A stretch of 64,000 nucleotides of DNA from Istiophorus platypterus (GCA_016859345.1 CM029116.1:5111643-5175642), one strand, 5' to 3'; numbered from the stretch's first letter, positions 1 through 63,314 are shown. Notes: a model not told the origin generated them from the sequence alone. Made by a program: numbers and translations.

Positions 1-3000
1 GCAACACAGGCAGCTGAGAAGAAATTCAATTCAGATTTAATGAGCTGTAGGCTGGAAATCTAGGTTTACGCTCATAGGTTGAGCAGGGAACCACTTCTCT
101 TTGTACTGAGACGGAGATTTTCTTTTTTTTTTTTTAAACTCCAATGATTAATGTCCTATGTTTGACCTTATTGACTTAAAGCACAAATGAGGAAATTGCT
201 CTCAAGCGCGGTGCACTTTACCCCTCATTCAGACCAGTATGTCACATGTGCGGATTGTCTTTCCCTGGACGGTTTGGATTAGTCAGAACGATTTTTTTTT
301 CTTTTCCTTTTTTTTCTCCCAGTACAGAGGAAAACCGAAACCAAATTAATTTTTGAAAATGCACTACAAACAGAACGGGACAGGCCACAGATGGCGGTGC
401 TGTCTCTTCAGGTGGACTGGACATCAAGCTTTTTACATTTGAGAGGCTTCTTGATTAATGTCGTCTCGGAGACTAATCAGCGCGTTAGACAGCTCCTTTA
501 TGGTTGTGACAATGCGTAGGCAAAAAAAAAAAAATACAGGACAGGAGAGAGCCACAGGGAGCTGAGAAGTAAAGATCTGAAAAACAAAGCAGATGCCCAT
601 ACAGAGAGAATTACAATAAATCATTGAATAATAGCGGGAGCTGTCGGAGCTATCGTCTTCACACATCACAGCATGCAAACTCCTCACGTTAAATGAGACG
701 CGTCTCATTTTAAAATGGCCGTGCACACATGTTTGATGCTGCACATGAGAAGATAAGTGTATTGTTGAGAGACCCATTTATCCGTTTTTAACAACCGAGA
801 ATTCTTATCAGGGTTCAGGAAAACAATCTGACTGCACAAAGGAAAAAATGATTTATGGATATCTTCTTTATGTTAGTAAAGTCTGAATGATCTGAAGCTG
901 TAGTGAAAATTTAAATTATTGTAAAGGCACTGGATGGAGGCGCCGACGTCAAACTCATGTACTGATGGATGTCGGCAATAAAGTGCAGCCATTGCGTGGC
1001 ATTTCTCAACCGATGTTGAGGATTCCAAAGGTTATGAATAAAACGGACGTACTTGATATCCAATCGGCCGTTTATCCCACAAAAACAGAACCGCTGAAAT
1101 CAATAGAGCCACTGATATGTTCACTGTATTGTACACTGGCACAAAATCAATGTAATATGGGCTCCAGAATATCCTGCTGGATTTCTTAACTCGTGCAATT
1201 GGTGGATAATCTTCAGAGATTTCCTTTGGGTTTCCTTTGGAAGCAGCTGTGCAGTTTGTTTTTAAGTGGTTCAGTTACAGAGCTTTCCACGCCATCAGAG
1301 CCGCTGTGTGATTACCGCTCGCTCTTCCGAGGCTCCGTGTAGCCTGCTCGACTGCCGGAGCTAATCTCAGTTTAGCATTTCCACACAAAAGATGTCTTTG
1401 TGTTTGCTCAAACAATGGCAGACCACTAGAAGCCTCAGATCAGACCGTTTTGTGAAAACAATGACATATAGCCCTTCGCTTCCAGTTCGTTCTGAAAATG
1501 GCAGTTTGCACATGTAAGCCGCAGATCAAGTGGTCTCCCACCGGACCGTCCCCGAGGCCCTGATCCTTTGGCACGACCGCTGCCACGTTGTTTTGAGTCA
1601 TTTTGGTGCGGACAGCGGTGATGGCTGTATATTTATATGCATCATTGCAGAGTAGGTACTTCAAATGAGAGCGACTTAAATGTCTTTTATAGAGAAGTAC
1701 TAGAGGTAGTAAAAAAAAGGGGGGGAGGGGGGCTGAGCAGGAATGTGAGACCAACATGGAGGTCAGGAGGGTCGCAGGGAGTTGAAATGAACATTGCATA
1801 CATGGGGCGACTCATTTGTTTTAAATGCCCGTGCATCTTCAGTCAGACTAAGCTCCTCACGCAGGTGATCCAGAGTGAGTCTGAACTGAAGCGGCTGTGT
1901 TTTCACAACGGTCACCGCAATCAGTCAGAAAGTCCATGCGCACACACATACACACACACACACACATTTGATGGCTCCTGGCAGTGATGGAAAAACTGGG
2001 CAGGAACTGTGCGGCTCTGGCGTAATGTTAAAACTTGCTTAGCATTTCCACTGGGCCCTGTTGAAATCCATACTTCATTTATCATCCGCGTCGTGCATAC
2101 TGATGAGCGCCGCGCTAACCGACAAAAACCCCCGTGCTCGCCAGCTATTTATAACTTGCGCTGGGATCACAAAAATAAAAGCTGAAAGGTTTATTAGGAG
2201 ACTAAAGCGACAACATGCGGCGCTCTGTAATCTGAGGGAAAAAAAGAAAAGAAATTAAAAAGTAATGTTGTACTTTGACTGCAGGAGCATTACGGGAGTA
2301 GAATATAAGAATCGCATTAAAAATTTAGCATTTAAGTGGGCTTGTAACAAAGAACACACTGTAATTGGCCTGAGGGGGGAGGAACGAACCATCAACCTTC
2401 AGTGTGCCGAGAACAAACCTGGCCTGGGACCTTTTCTTTTTGTCTGTCGGTGTCAGTTGGCCGTCTGTCTAATGAATGCACAGGCACATCGCCCCTGTCT
2501 GTCCACACAGAATAGAACCTTTGCTTCTGTGGAAAAGAAAAAAAAAAAAGAATATCTCAATATATATGGTAATGATTTAACTACCAAAATGCTAGACGTA
2601 TTACTCGTACATGGAATTGTTAAATTAGCCATGATGTACGCATGGCATGTTCGCAAAAAGGATTTAATAATCTATGCTATCAAACTGAACAGTGTGGCCC
2701 ATAGACCGTAAGAGCTCAACACCAGTTTCAACATTTATATTTATAAGATTGAAACTCAAACTCTCGGACATCCACTGCTTGAGGTTTTTTGGGTTTGTTT
2801 TTTTTTTTTCAAATTGAGACAACATTAGCGAGGGCTCGTTCGAATGGATATTTAAATTACTTAATTTCGCTTTTTATCTTGAAGGTAAAACTTTTATTTG
2901 AAAGTTCTGTCTCATCCCCCAAGAGCCAGTTCGGAGCAAACGGTGCCTCATGCTGTAGACTGAAGCTTTGCGTGTTTTTCACAGAATATGTCATTTACAA

Positions 3001-5106
3001 AATATAGTTATTTTACCATCCTCCGTGTCAAATAAAGGTAAATACCCCCCCCCCAAAAAAAAAACCCAAAAACCCAGATGTCCTTTCACATCTGTTGAAA
3101 GTAAACCGTATCATGATGTCTGGAAAGAATTCATTTGTATAACTTGATTGTCTTCTGTCTTTCGGCTGTGTCACGTCACTCTCCGAGCAGCCTGTTTATA
3201 ATCTGCTGCTGTTTTCATGACAAACTCAAGGAGGGATTTGTCGCCACCTGAGCGCCGGAATATTCTCCTCCCTCCCTCCCATAACGCTTCGCGTTTAACA
3301 GCGAGAGATGTTTGGCAGAGCAGCTCATCAAATCACACTACACATGAAAGCTAAGAGCATAATCTGCTTTTCAAGAAAGAGGATAAATCCAGACACGGCG
3401 AGGTATTGACAGCGCGGCTGCTCAGACGCTTTGTCTGTGCACAGTGTTTGATACGTAAACAGAAAAAAGTGTCGAACGCAGATGATGTATCAAGCCTTTC
3501 TCTGTGGAATCAAACAACGCTCAGTAAATATCAGAAAGTTTTAAATTGTTTTTGGCATCTTTCGTCCCAAAATGTTTATAAAACCTGACGCCGTAGCAGC
3601 AGCTGACCCGACGAAGCTCGATGCCACTTTTCACATTAGCATAAATCTTTAATGTGGAAGCTGTCCCTCATTTGGTTTGATTGGCATCGCTGGGGAAGTG
3701 GGGGAAAACGAAAAGTGGTTAGATTAGCCTTTTGTCTTTGTCTGTTAAATGCCCTGACCTTGGATTATTGAGTTTCCGTCAACTGCAGTCTCCGCTCCCC
3801 GCTGCTTATTTACCGGCTTTGTGCTTGTGTAAGGACGTTCTGGTGAGGAGATGGGCGACAGTCTTGAAGCTGTCATCTCGGACACCCAAGGCGGCCATTA
3901 TTCCTGACCTCACCTGGCACTCAGACGGAGACTGCCGAGGGCAGGGGGGCGGGGGGTTAGTTTGTTGTGTTTAACATGATGTCTGTGAGGAAGAAAATAA
4001 TAACTTGACATTTGCGCGCGGCATCTGCTGCACAGTGAGCACTGTGATATGTGAAATGTGGGAATGTGGCCTTGTTTGTCAATTTTTGGGGAAAATGTTT
4101 CTGGACAGCAGAATGTCCAAATGTCACCATGCTTACTTTGCCGAAGTTATGCCTGCTTGGATACCAAACTGATTTACCTAATGTACCGGGACACAGCTAT
4201 GCAATAATAAATTTGGGGGGTTGTTGCAACTGCCTGTTGGCTTCTAATGCTCTGGAAGAGTCCTAGTGGGTTCATTTAATCTTATAAATGGTGTCATAAG
4301 AGGTTAAAGAATTAAATCGGATATTGATAATGGACATTATAATTTCATTATATCTTGAATCTGTTTTTATAGTAACATTATATTTATTAGGTACTTTATG
4401 AACTCCCTTTTTTCCCTTTGATTCCCATATACATTTATTTGGTACAGATATAAATCAAAATGACTGACTGTCATTTTATTTTAATGCTACCAGCTCTAAA
4501 ATACAACTTTGTCCTTGTCAGGCTCAGCAGTAAGTTAAAGCAAGACTGTGTAAGTTCTGATTATAGACACATTATAGTCTTTCTCACGCCAAGGAAGAGT
4601 TCAGGAAACAACGAAGCACTTCCTTGCTTGGTACATTACACTCCATTTCACTTAATCTGATATTAGCAGATTACAGTGGCTAATGTTGGCAAACTTATGT
4701 AAGTGACATCACTGAGTCAGCTTTCCGACTTTATTACTTCTTCTTTTGTGCTACATTTAGCTCATTCAGGTCACCTTTGACGATTTCAATAAAGCACTGG
4801 ACCCAAGGGAATCTAGGGAAATACAGGGGGAAAAAAAATGAATGTGCCGTTATCCTAGTGTTGCCAAAGTGGCCGCTGTTTAGTGTCGGGCTACATCATC
4901 ACGCTTTTGCCCCACTAGCTGTTAAAAGCTAAGAGTAGCAGCGTCGTCGCTACATCATGTTTCATACAAAAAACAGCTTTTTTTCCATAGCATTTTATGA
5001 GAATTACAGCCCTGTGGGGCCTGTAGTGTAGCTATATATCATTGTCTAATTTTGATTAGTATACTTAAAGAATATAATGGAAAAATGTAGTTATTAATTC
5101 TTTGAT
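1..5106. other. upstream intergenic DNA, no gene recognised
   Basis: I see no exon with convincing splice signals or protein similarity here. Open frames are short and without recognisable domains. Contents are short T and A runs, a small (CA)n near 1939-1966, a poly-C/A stretch near 3046-3063 and ordinary AT-rich sequence. Confidence 0.6.
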
Positions 5107-5530
5107 TTTGTTAGTAGTGGTATTAGTAGAAGTAGAAGTAGTAGTAGTAGCAGTAGTGGTAGAAGTGATAGTACTAGTGGTAGTAGAAGTAGTAGTAGTG
5201 GTATTAGAATTGGTAAAACCAGTGGTAGTAGCAGTAGTGGTGGTGGTGGTAGTAGAGTGGTGGTAGTAATAGGGTTTGAAGTCGTGGTTGTAGTGGTAGT
5301 ACAACCAGCGGTAGTAGTAGTAATGGTGGTGGTAGTAGTAGTAGAGTGGTGGTAGTAATAGGGTTTGAGGTGGTGGTTGTAGTGGTAGTACAACCAGTGG
5401 TAGTAGTAGTGGTGGTGGTGGTGGTGGTAGTAGAGTTGTGGTAGTAATAGGGTTTGAGGTGGTGGTTGTGGTGGTAGTACAACCAGTGATAGTAGTGGTG
5501 GTGGTGGTGTTGGTGGTAACTGTTGTCGCT
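5107..5530. repeat. GTA/GTG minisatellite with 89-bp higher-order unit
   Basis: About 420 bp made almost only of gta, gtg and gtagtgg triplets; C is nearly absent on the + strand. The marker gggtttga recurs at 5272, 5361 and 5450, exactly 89 bp apart, and each unit also carries agtacaaccag. About 3.5 units are visible, the leftmost degenerate. The minus strand reads as Thr/Tyr/His-rich frames of over 100 codons, an artefact of the triplet repeat. Confidence 0.9.
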
Positions 5531-6221
5531 TTTGTTATCGTCGCTATTGTGTCTGTACAATTAACCACTTGCAAAGTGTAACCACCTGCTGTTAAATTTC
5601 TTGTTTACAAAATGTCACAAGGAGTTTGACTGAAAGCCGCAGCCATGATGGGGTCTGGCGCGTTGAATACGGTCTCTGGGGCGTCAGTCTATGGAGCCCA
5701 TTCAGAATTATGTAACTGCTGATGAGGCTGGTAGCGTTATGGATTTGTTGTCTCTCTCATCTGTGCCAATGCTCAGGATTAAGCCTTTCTTTCTGCTCTG
5801 TGGCAACATTTAGCCTGTCAGATGATATTCTATGCACCACGCTGATGGACTGTGAAAATCCTAAATTAATGTGAATGCATTATAAACAGTGGAGCACAGG
5901 GCTCCATCAATATCAATGTTGAACAGGGGAAAAACAGCAGCACCTTTTGGCCACATACTGCTCTTGGTTGTGTGGGTTTTTTATTTGTAGGCATGACCAG
6001 CACTAAGAAGTTTTTCTTCTTCCTTTTCAATTACCTGGCTCGGAGCTATAGGGATCCCGGAGAAGGCAAACAAAGCTTCTATCAGTCAATCACCAGCAGA
6101 GGAGGCATGCAGTTATGTGCCTTTTAGAATTGAAAGCTACGTCATTATTAAGGCTTTCCCTGAAAACACATTCCTCTGCAAGAAATACTGATCTCTTCTG
6201 AGGGGAGCTTTCCTCAACTCA

Positions 6222-6222
<1 letters not shown>

Positions 6223-6277
<55 letters not shown>
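6223..6277. repeat. (AT)n microsatellite
   Basis: Uninterrupted alternating AT of about 54 bp. Confidence 0.95.
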
Positions 6278-6281
<4 letters not shown>

Positions 6282-6702
6282 CTTTTTCCCAAACATGAAA
6301 TAGACAGTCACTCAGCCCAGGCTCCAAAGTTATTTTTGTTTAATCTCCACTGGCCAAAGACTGGCCTTTTGTGTCAGTTACTGAATGTGACACACGCCTA
6401 CAGTAGGTCGCTCGCATCTATACGGAAAATGTCCTGGGAGCCTCGAATGGTGTCTCTCTGTTAGGTGACAGTAGAAGTTTATCTTTCCACCAGCTCGATA
6501 ACACCTGGTGTCACCACATGTAAACACTCACCTACAGTATCTGCTTATATTGCTTAGAAACATAATAACCCCCCAACCCCCTTCCCTCTGGGGACTGGTA
6601 GTATACTGCAACTCTGAATTTTGGGAAAAATGTTTGCTAGATTTCGCCTTTTAGTGTGCTCCATGGGAGTTAATCTCTTCGGTCTTTTCTCTCTGTCAGC
6701 AG

Positions 6703-6703
<1 letters not shown>

Positions 6704-6778
<75 letters not shown>
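6704..6778. repeat. (AT)n microsatellite
   Basis: Uninterrupted alternating AT of about 74 bp, roughly 430 bp from the previous AT tract. Confidence 0.95.
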
Positions 6779-6780
<2 letters not shown>

Positions 6781-9700
6781 GATAGGGGGGAAACTCCAGG
6801 TGACATAAAACTAATGGGCTTTAAATTTAACCATGAGAAGGGAAGATGATTGGAAAACTTTCTGAAGAATGTAAAATTATAATACAGACTCCCTGAGGAA
6901 GGGTCTGAAGCATTGGTGGACCTGTGTAATTCTCTCTGTGATGAAAACCCTTAATACTGATTTATCTGATCAAGAGCGTCTCAACAGCTTTCTCAGGTTT
7001 GCTAGAGGAATACTAATAAACCAGTCAAACAAAGGGCTTGTTTGGCAGAGAATGGAGCAGGACCCAGGCCTTACAAGCAATGCGATTTTTACGGTTGCAA
7101 TATTTTATCACCCGCGATTTATGACTGTAACCGCTCTGTTGTTTACTGTGTCTCTACTAAAAAACAGGCCGGTTTTGTGGTCACTTTTGGCCAATAGCAT
7201 TGCTTTTGATTCAAATACTTCAAAAGTGAAGTTAAAGACCTAAATAAAAATGTATTAATGCAAAACAGTTTCAGAAACACATTTGTCATAATGAGGTTGG
7301 TAACTGGAACTATTAAAACCAACCTTAAAAACTTTTTTTTTTTCAATACAGCAAATGTGAAAGTGCACAGCGCCACTGGAAAACAGAAGAAAAAAGTTTG
7401 TATTCAGTTCATGTTATTCATGTAAAATGATTTACGGGGTTGGGATTCATTCTTTTGAGGGGTAGCGGTGGGGGTGGTGGGGCTTCATCCATAAACTTAT
7501 CCAAAACTTCACTCCATATCAAATATTTCCGCAAAAGCCGCTTAAGCCCGGTATTCGACGAGAAAAATGGAAAAGCCATGGCATAGTTTCTGACCAAAAT
7601 GGCGCTCAAGAGGATGTCTGGTCAAAAGCATGGTGTCCAGATGGAATAGGCCGCCAGAGAGACTGATCCAGTTTTACATGCAATCTGTTGTTTTCTGTTG
7701 GGAGTAGGATATCAACTGGATCCTATGCTATTTACTCCCAGATGGTTAAAATGATCTGTCCAATAATTGATACCACTTATTGCATGTGACTGATATTTTA
7801 GTTGTTGTTGTTTTTTTCTTTTTTTCTTTAGCACGGTGCTTTTGAAATAGTCACTTTTAAAACTAATGATCTAGCTTGTTTCTTGGGGCAGTGACAAAAA
7901 ATTACTCTAAGAGAGAATTTTGTTAATTCTTTTCTAAAATTCGGAAGATAAGAAAAAAGACGTTAAAAAGGTAAAGGGGAAAAAATAACTTCTTATTTAC
8001 TGTTAAGGAAAACTGTAAGCAATAGTCACATTTTCTTCATATTGGTACAGAAATCATCAAAGTTCCCTCTCAATTTGGCTTTTCCCTTTCTTCCGTACAG
8101 GATAGTATTTTTTGCGGTCAAAGGGCGAGGTGGGAAGAATCTGTTTTCTGTGCCATGAAGAGAAGTGAATCATTCATTTTTCAGTGATATATTGGATGTG
8201 AAATATTCTACTTTGAGCTGAAATGGAATCAAAGTCCTTTCTGAGATTCAGAGGAAATCAAAAGCAGCTGCCGGCACTTGAAGTGCTAACCTGCAATCCT
8301 ACATCTGGTTTTAAAAATAAGAACTAAGGCTTCTCTCTTGTGTGGTAACGTTAAAAATCTCTCAAGCACAATGCGCTGCTACACAGTTCAGGTTTTTTAA
8401 CATTCAGTGCAATGATTGGTGGTGCACCAAAACATCCCCACGGTGTTGGGCCAACAAATGAAGGTGCCAAAGAGCAGCTTATTTGGCTCGACAGGGGCGC
8501 GCCACGGTCGAGAGGTCTCCTTTTGGATTTCTGCCGCTCCAAATTAAAGACAAATTCTCGGCAAAGTGCACAAGCTGTTTGCTTACAAAGCTAGTGGAGC
8601 AGCATTTGTAATTTATCACACCGACTTAAATTTGTGCTGGGGGGGGGGTCCACCTGGACAGGTATCACCTTGTGAAGGTCACTGAGACAAAAAATAGAAC
8701 CGCTTTGTCGAGGCGGACCAGTCTTATGCGCCGCCGAGAAGATTCTCTAAATCAAAAGCTACAAACGCAGAGACACAGATGAGGCTTTTCATGTGTACTG
8801 GATTGCATTTATTCTCTAGCTCCAACGTTTTCTGGAGGATTGTGTCCCTTACCCGACACCAGACTCGACTCATGTGCGGCCATGGCATTTCAAGCCGAAA
8901 AAAGGCTTACTATCCCGATTTTCCCTGCGCAGTGAAAAGCAATAAACCCAATCCCCGTGGACGCTTGCTTGCCTTAGAAATGCCTCTTCGTGTAAAGAGG
9001 AGGTAATCATGCATAACTGCTCAAACGTCATCTGGACATGGGAGTCATAAACAAGAGCCTGGCGCTTGCCACTCTGCCAGATTGCTCTGTCAGGAGGTAA
9101 ACAACGGAAAGAATGAGGAAGGACTCATCTGATAGGAAATGTCAGAGCATGATTGGATTAAAAAAAATACCTTTTCTAAATTAGGGTCATTAATCATGAG
9201 CCAGGAAAAAACAGTGACAGGTCTTGTTCTCCAAAGCTTTCCTCTGGAACTAAGCCGAGTGCCACCCGGAAATTGTGCAATTACCTTAATACCTGATTTA
9301 AATGAAGAGTATGCATGGCATTGTCAATTGTTAATCGGGGAAAACAGCTCATAATATTTGGAGATAATTGCCATCACAAGTAGTCTGGTTATCTAATCTT
9401 GTCTTAGTTTTTTTTTGTTTTGTTTTGTGTGTTTTTATGATGCGTCTGTTTGTCTCAAAGTCATAATTAACACAACAGCACTGTCTTGGATTCCCTTATA
9501 TACGATGCTGCCTTACACACTCTGCATCGGGAGGCTATGCGCTGACGGTGAGAGTGTTATGCGTTCTCCGGCATAATCAGAACTCGTCGCCAAATCCCAG
9601 ATAGTAATACACACGTCAAGTGTGACAATTTAAACTCCGATCATTTTCTGCACTTTCAGATGGAAAATTGAGAGCGGTGCATGGAGCAGAAACTTTTTAT

Positions 9701-10324
9701 TTCTCCCTCTCTTTCATAGTCCATCTCGCAGTCATCATCTTTCACCCAATAACCCAGTTCAACCGCTGCAGAGTGCACACAGCAATTAACTGGGCTGCAA
9801 CAGGGTTTCCACTAATGTATCACATTTCTCTGCCCGCTGTGTCGATGTAACAAACTGCACCCCTGAGGGCTGCTGCTGCCTCAGAATGATGGCACGAGAG
9901 CTGGAATTGACAGGGGCATGTTAGGAACCATCAACCCCCCCCAACATCACCACCACCACGAGGAGAACCAGACATCTTCCAACGCACACTGGCTGCCCCC
10001 GCTGTGCGATGCAGCGACAGTCGGGGGGAGTCTAATCGGAAGACGCCTGACTTGGGCATTACTCATCGCAGAGCCAATCGATGCTTATTCTGCGTGGATT
10101 ATCGATATCTGTTGTGAAATTCAAGTCTTTTTTTTTTTTTAATCCATTTGAGCGGAGGATCCCCCTTCAGGAAAGGCCAGAAAGGCTCTGTTTAATGCAG
10201 TGAGAAGAAGACCAAGGACGTGCGAAGATGTGTGTCTCCCATCTAATCTCTTCCCTCACTCATACAATATGTGAAAGATGTCTCAGTCACTTAGTGTGTG
10301 CAAAAAGGCTGTGTGGTTCAAGCA

Positions 10325-10347
10325 TGTGTGTGTGTGTGTGTGTGTGT
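10325..10347. repeat. (GT)n microsatellite
   Basis: About 11 GT units in intergenic DNA. Confidence 0.85.
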
Positions 10348-13034
10348 TTTTGTCTCTACATGCTTTTTGTTGGTCTCCATACGTGCAGTCACTGAGAGAG
10401 ACATGTGCACTGCTTCTCAATAGACTCATGTTTGCATGACTAATATCAATGTGTGAACGCCTTTCATGAGCGAGGAGTCAGGGACACAGATCTCTATTGA
10501 GTATCATCTTAATTAAACCAAATTTCCCTCAAAGACTCTACAGGCAGCTATTTTAGATTGCAATTAGCCATGCTTCATGCAGCTAACCGCTCATACACAA
10601 GTCTCCACTGGTGTGTTGTTGGGGCAATATTTCAGGCCACTTTTCTACGTCATTCTCGCAAAAGCGGCATGCAGCTGGAATGCACCGCACATTTAGATTT
10701 ATTTGCGGGGAATTACCTGTGCACTGAACCGTTGCCTCTCCCACGGTCACATCCCACTGAAATGGATAATGCATGCGAGGGCATTATTATTGCTGCAATA
10801 ATTACGTTTCCCCGGGCAAGCTGGGGCTCTCCGGCCAGCTCTGTCACATGTAGGTTTAATACGATTTTGAGAGGTGGCCATGACGAGCGTCGCACCTCCC
10901 GGTGAATCGCCCCTGGTCTCCTGTTTGGTTTCATTACTCGACTCGAAATTTCATCACTGCAAATGCACATGTGCAGGGGGGGAAACAGATGCAGCCGCGG
11001 CTGCCGATTCCTCAGGTGCAGCCAGAGGCCAGTCTTTGTTCCAGTTCCACGTCCTCGCAGCTGTCTGGCTGTGGCTCACCCGTGCCACCGCCGAGGCTAT
11101 TTATTAATTTTTTTTTTCCTTGGGTATCTGTGTCGCGGAGTCAGAAATGGGACGACGCTGTGTCGAACCTGTAGCCGGTTGCTGAAATCGGCGGTGGAAC
11201 ATTAACCAGCAAGAGGTCACAGAGGAGGACAATGGGTTATTTCATCAGAGAGTGCAGATAATCAGGGCCGACCATAGAGCCAGGATGAGCTTAAACTGGG
11301 AACCTCTATACTGTAGCGAATATCCATTGTCCTCTTCAGATCTGGGTCTTTTCCTGTATGATTTTCAGTGTGAATTTCTTCAAACAGCACTACCGCATCA
11401 TGACTGTGTATTGATTCTTTGGATACGAGATGGGGTCCCCATCCTATTTATGTAATATTTCAGAGTTTGAAAACCAACATTGTTAAGTTGTCAACCCACC
11501 TCCTTCAGTAATAGGACACATAGGAAGTGACCTTTAACTACACCCCCCCCCCCTTTCTTTGGCAGATTCATAATGTAATTGGGTTGCCTCAGGGTGAACT
11601 AGAACCTGCTTGTTAGAGTTCTTGCAAAAAAAATATTCCTGGCATGGGTGCTTAAATTATTTTTTTAATCTGGTAAGATGAAGCATCCTGACAACAGTTG
11701 CATTTGGTTCACAAGTACGGGAGGTGATTTAAAAAAAAAACAAAAAACAAAAAACAAAAAACAAAACAACAATGTAATTTAGTGAAAATGGAGTTTGACC
11801 ATAGGCCTGGTGGCCATTGCTGGATTATGACATTAACACACACTAACAACTCAGCTGGAGCCATGTGGCAGCGCCCGGGAAGGTTATCTGTCTCGGATGA
11901 TTTATCCCACAGCTACCTACGGTCAAATCAGCTTATTAGGAAATGTTTGCTAGTTAGTTATCAGGGAAGAGGGACCCGAGTCTCCCGTCCGAATGGCACC
12001 GAGCAAAAAGGCCCCCCCGTCATGGTCTGGTGTCGATGGCGAGGCATTAAATCGTTAATGCGTTTTCATTTTGTGTGTGTCTGAGCCAGGCCTGCAACAT
12101 CCGCCTCTCCGTGGAGATTGTTTTTAACACTTTGCTCAAAGATAAAGCCTCATCCTGCTCCCCCCAGATGCATTAAAGCACCATAAGTAGAAAGAGTCAT
12201 CCAAAAGTCTTAGCGCCACTGGTGACTCTGCTCCTTGCCTACCAAAATACTCATTTGGAGTGTGACATGATTATCACTATACCCTGTTGCATGCAGAGAA
12301 TGTGACAAGTTCCTCTGACTCCAATTAGGCTTTGGTTTAATTACTTGCATTTACCAAGGTATTAATTTAGATCCCGCTCCTCAAATCCTCACTAATTCTG
12401 GCATGATGCATTGTCACCCGCGATTTCTACACTGCATACAGTTCACAACTTTAAAAAAACGTAAGTTCGCGGACATAATTTAACAAAAAAAAAAAAAACC
12501 AAGACTTGGCAGAGTCACATCTTAGAAGGTGTAATAACAAGATAGAATCAAATTTAAAAAGCAAAATATAGCACCAGTAATGCAAGCGTTTAATTGGAAA
12601 ACTGAGTAATGTTTGGGTAAACAGACTGGATATTTTGAGAAAATGAAGAAGAGGACTACTGCAGCGTTCAGCGGTTTTTTACGTCGCTGTAGTCTGGACA
12701 TGAGGCAGAAACCAAAACTGTCACAGAGTTCTGCCAAGAACAGAATAACTTTGGCAGGTCTCATATATTTCATTTAAATAATTGCACACATGGACAAAAG
12801 CACATTGATGCTGTCCTGACTCAAACCCTGCCGGAAACTTTGCTTTGGGCATCTTGGCCAGCATTTTGTAATAAAATTAGTATGTGCTCATGTTATACTA
12901 TCTGATGGAATTGTACTTTTTTTCTTTTTCTTTTCCTTTTTTTTTTGGTTTTATTTGCACAGAAACTGAACTCAAGCTGAGTCTCAACCCTCTCTACTCA
13001 GTGATTTGTGGTTAAAACCCGTGGAGAGTGATAT

Positions 13035-13073
<39 letters not shown>
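13035..13073. repeat. (GT)n microsatellite
   Basis: About 19 GT units, roughly 280 bp upstream of the TATA-like box. Confidence 0.9.
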
Positions 13074-13074
<1 letters not shown>

Positions 13075-13349
13075 TTTGGTGGTGGTCGGGCGGCGGCATC
13101 AAACTCTGCTTAGGAACTCCCAAAACTCTTGAGCCAGCCCTGGACTGCTAATCATACCATAATACAGTTTAACCAGCAGGGACAAAGCTGTGGAAATAAA
13201 CCCATAGGAGCCCATATATACACAGTCTTTATCGTGTTGCTCTGCTGGTATTCAAATGACTATTTTATTACATTAATTACTAATGTGATGAATGAGTGCC
13301 CCCCCTCCCAGTTATGTCTGTGGTTTTATGTGGAATGCACCTTTCAGGC

Positions 13350-13803
13350 TATAAAAAGTAGTTCCCTTAATAGACCCCTTCGAGTCCTGGTCCACAGGAA
13401 CTGTTATAAACTAAACCAGCAGGAGTCAGACGACCACTAGTTTTTTCCTTATGATGGGCAGCCGGGGAAAAAAGGAGAAAGTCAAAGCGGAAGTGAGGAA
13501 CTGAGCGGAGCAGGAAAACTTTTTTTTGGGGGGGGGGGGGGCCTTGGAGACGGTTTGTATCACAGCCGAACGACGCGATGAAGAGCAGGAGCTTATATTT
13601 CTGGAGCCGTGAGTTCTGAAGGGCGGCGGGTTGTTTTTGTTTGTTTGGGTTTTGGTTTTCCGTTTTCTTTTTTTCTTTTTTTTTTTGCTTTTTGTTTTTA
13701 TTTTTGTTTGTTTTTTTTTTTATTTTCCCTTTATTTTCTTCCTCCCCACCCCAACCCCTCCACCCCACCCCTCCCTCCACCTTCTCGTCTGTTCGAGGCT
13801 ACC
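13350..13803 (+). promoter_or_regulatory. arhgap42: putative arhgap42 promoter and 5' leader
   Basis: A TATA-like box (tataaaaa, 13350-13357) would place a start site near 13380 and give a leader of about 420 nt. Within it are a GC-box-like gggcgg near 13621, an upstream ATG with a short ORF (13578-13619) and a T- then C-rich tract (about 13632-13790) that stops just before the start codon. The transcription start is not determined by the sequence. The pyrimidine tract could also reflect a spliced 5'UTR exon with its acceptor near the ATG. Confidence 0.4.
13578..13619 (+). other. upstream ORF of 13 codons in the putative leader
   Basis: An ATG in moderate context (gcgATGa) opens a 13-codon frame, MKSRSLYFWSREF, ending in TGA 184 nt before the arhgap42 start and in a different frame from it. 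If the leader begins near 13380 this uORF would be transcribed and could reduce initiation at 13804. It depends entirely on the unproven transcription start. Confidence 0.35.

Positions 13804-63314
<49,511 letters not shown>

Larger units (their letters stand above)
5531..13349. other. upstream intergenic DNA, no gene recognised
   Basis: Apart from the microsatellites listed separately I find no gene. The stretch from about 8.7 to 11.2 kb is less repetitive and more GC-balanced, with homeodomain-type TAAT cores around 10555-10810. It may hold conserved regulatory DNA, but that cannot be established from one sequence. Confidence 0.5.

Noticed and set aside
5065..5574. Minus-strand frame of 169 codons rich in Thr and Tyr
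   Set aside because: It is produced by the GTA/GTG minisatellite; overlapping frames in other phases are equally long and equally repetitive.
10558..11205. Several overlapping frames of 75-115 codons on both strands
   Set aside because: There are no splice signals, codon pattern or known domains; overlapping openness on both strands reflects GC-rich, stop-poor DNA.
13609..13803. Possible 65-residue Phe-rich N-terminal extension in frame with arhgap42
   Set aside because: The frame is open, but there is no ATG (only GTG at 13609), the sequence is a T/C tract, and family proteins start at MGLP.
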